Positions 5,529 to 5,599 of a stretch of DNA of 5,599 bases are shown in pieces. The position numbers and the translations under genes are program-made. The stretch is from Paludibacteraceae bacterium (GTDB lineage: Bacteria > Bacteroidota > Bacteroidia > Bacteroidales > Paludibacteraceae), in the NCBI GenBank assembly GCA_023227695.1, contig JALNVE010000216.1:1-5599 (forward strand), in the 5' to 3' direction. Positions within the stretch are counted from its first letter, which is position 1; each line of letters begins with the position of its first letter. Below the pieces are notes generated by a model. It did no database searches, had not been told where the DNA came from, and was given only the letters and a program-made list of their open reading frames with translations.

Positions 5529-5599
5529 TCAAGAATAAAGTTTGGCAAGCCTGTACATGAAAAACTTCACGTCTGCCACGCCCCTGAACTGTGTTCGGA
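5529..5599 (-). CDS. Transposase C-terminal end (partial, possibly IS1182-like)
   Basis: On the minus strand a frame open to the window edge reads RTQFRGVADVKFFMYRLAKLYS and stops at 5531-5529. The pattern F-R-G-x-x-x-V-K-x-x-x-x-x-x-x-L-A-x-x is typical of the extreme C-terminus of IS1182/IS4-type DDE transposases (commonly R-G-L-x-x-V-x-x-x-x-x-L-x-x-x-A-x-N-L). Only 22 codons are visible, so the family call is tentative and an unrelated gene is possible. An overlapping frame is open for longer (37 codons) but shows no recognisable pattern. Confidence 0.45.
   Translation of the reverse strand, partial: RTQFRGVADVKFFMYRLAKLYS

Noticed and set aside
1..5599. CRISPR array, tRNA/rRNA, riboswitch, toxin-antitoxin or phage-defence module
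   Set aside because: No regularly spaced repeats, cloverleaf structures, conserved RNA motifs or matching protein signatures were seen on either strand.

Overview
The window looks like a piece of a Bacteroidetes chromosome, probably a gut Bacteroidales. The evidence is its AT-rich intergenic DNA, genes without clear Shine-Dalgarno sequences, one textbook Bacteroidetes sigma-type promoter (TTTG, 19 bases, TAATTTTG; positions 3298-3328), and protein types common in that group. Genus and species cannot be read from it with confidence.

Layout from left to right. Positions 2-109 (+) are the last 35 codons of an IS30-family transposase whose body lies outside the window. About 340 bases without a convincing gene follow, holding a pair of 12-bp direct repeats. 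Positions 448-1719 (-) are a complete purA (adenylosuccinate synthetase), with a clear intrinsic terminator behind it and a roughly 240-base leader rich in dyads in front. Positions 1960-3243 (-) encode an exported histidine acid phosphatase (clade 2, phytase/MINPP-like) with its own promoter. Positions 3462-3971 (+) encode a small flavin-reductase-like FMN-binding protein, divergent from the phosphatase. A 128-base convergent gap carries a long imperfect hairpin. Positions 4100-4771 and 4777-5307 (both -) form a tight two-gene unit: a membrane-anchored protein of unknown function is read first, then a free-standing B3/B4 domain protein related to the editing domain of the PheRS beta chain. 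At the right edge (5529-5599, -) lies what appears to be the C-terminal end of another transposase, possibly IS1182-like.

The genes do not form one pathway. purA is housekeeping purine synthesis. The phosphatase is probably a periplasmic or surface phosphate scavenger. The flavin reductase is a generic redox protein. The B3/B4 gene with its membrane partner is the least explained unit. With transposase ends at both edges, the window reads as a core-gene block bordered by insertion sequences. I found no CRISPR array, tRNA, rRNA, phage module or recognisable defence system. The most useful leads are the purA leader structures, the B3/B4-membrane protein pairing, and the long hairpin between the convergent genes.
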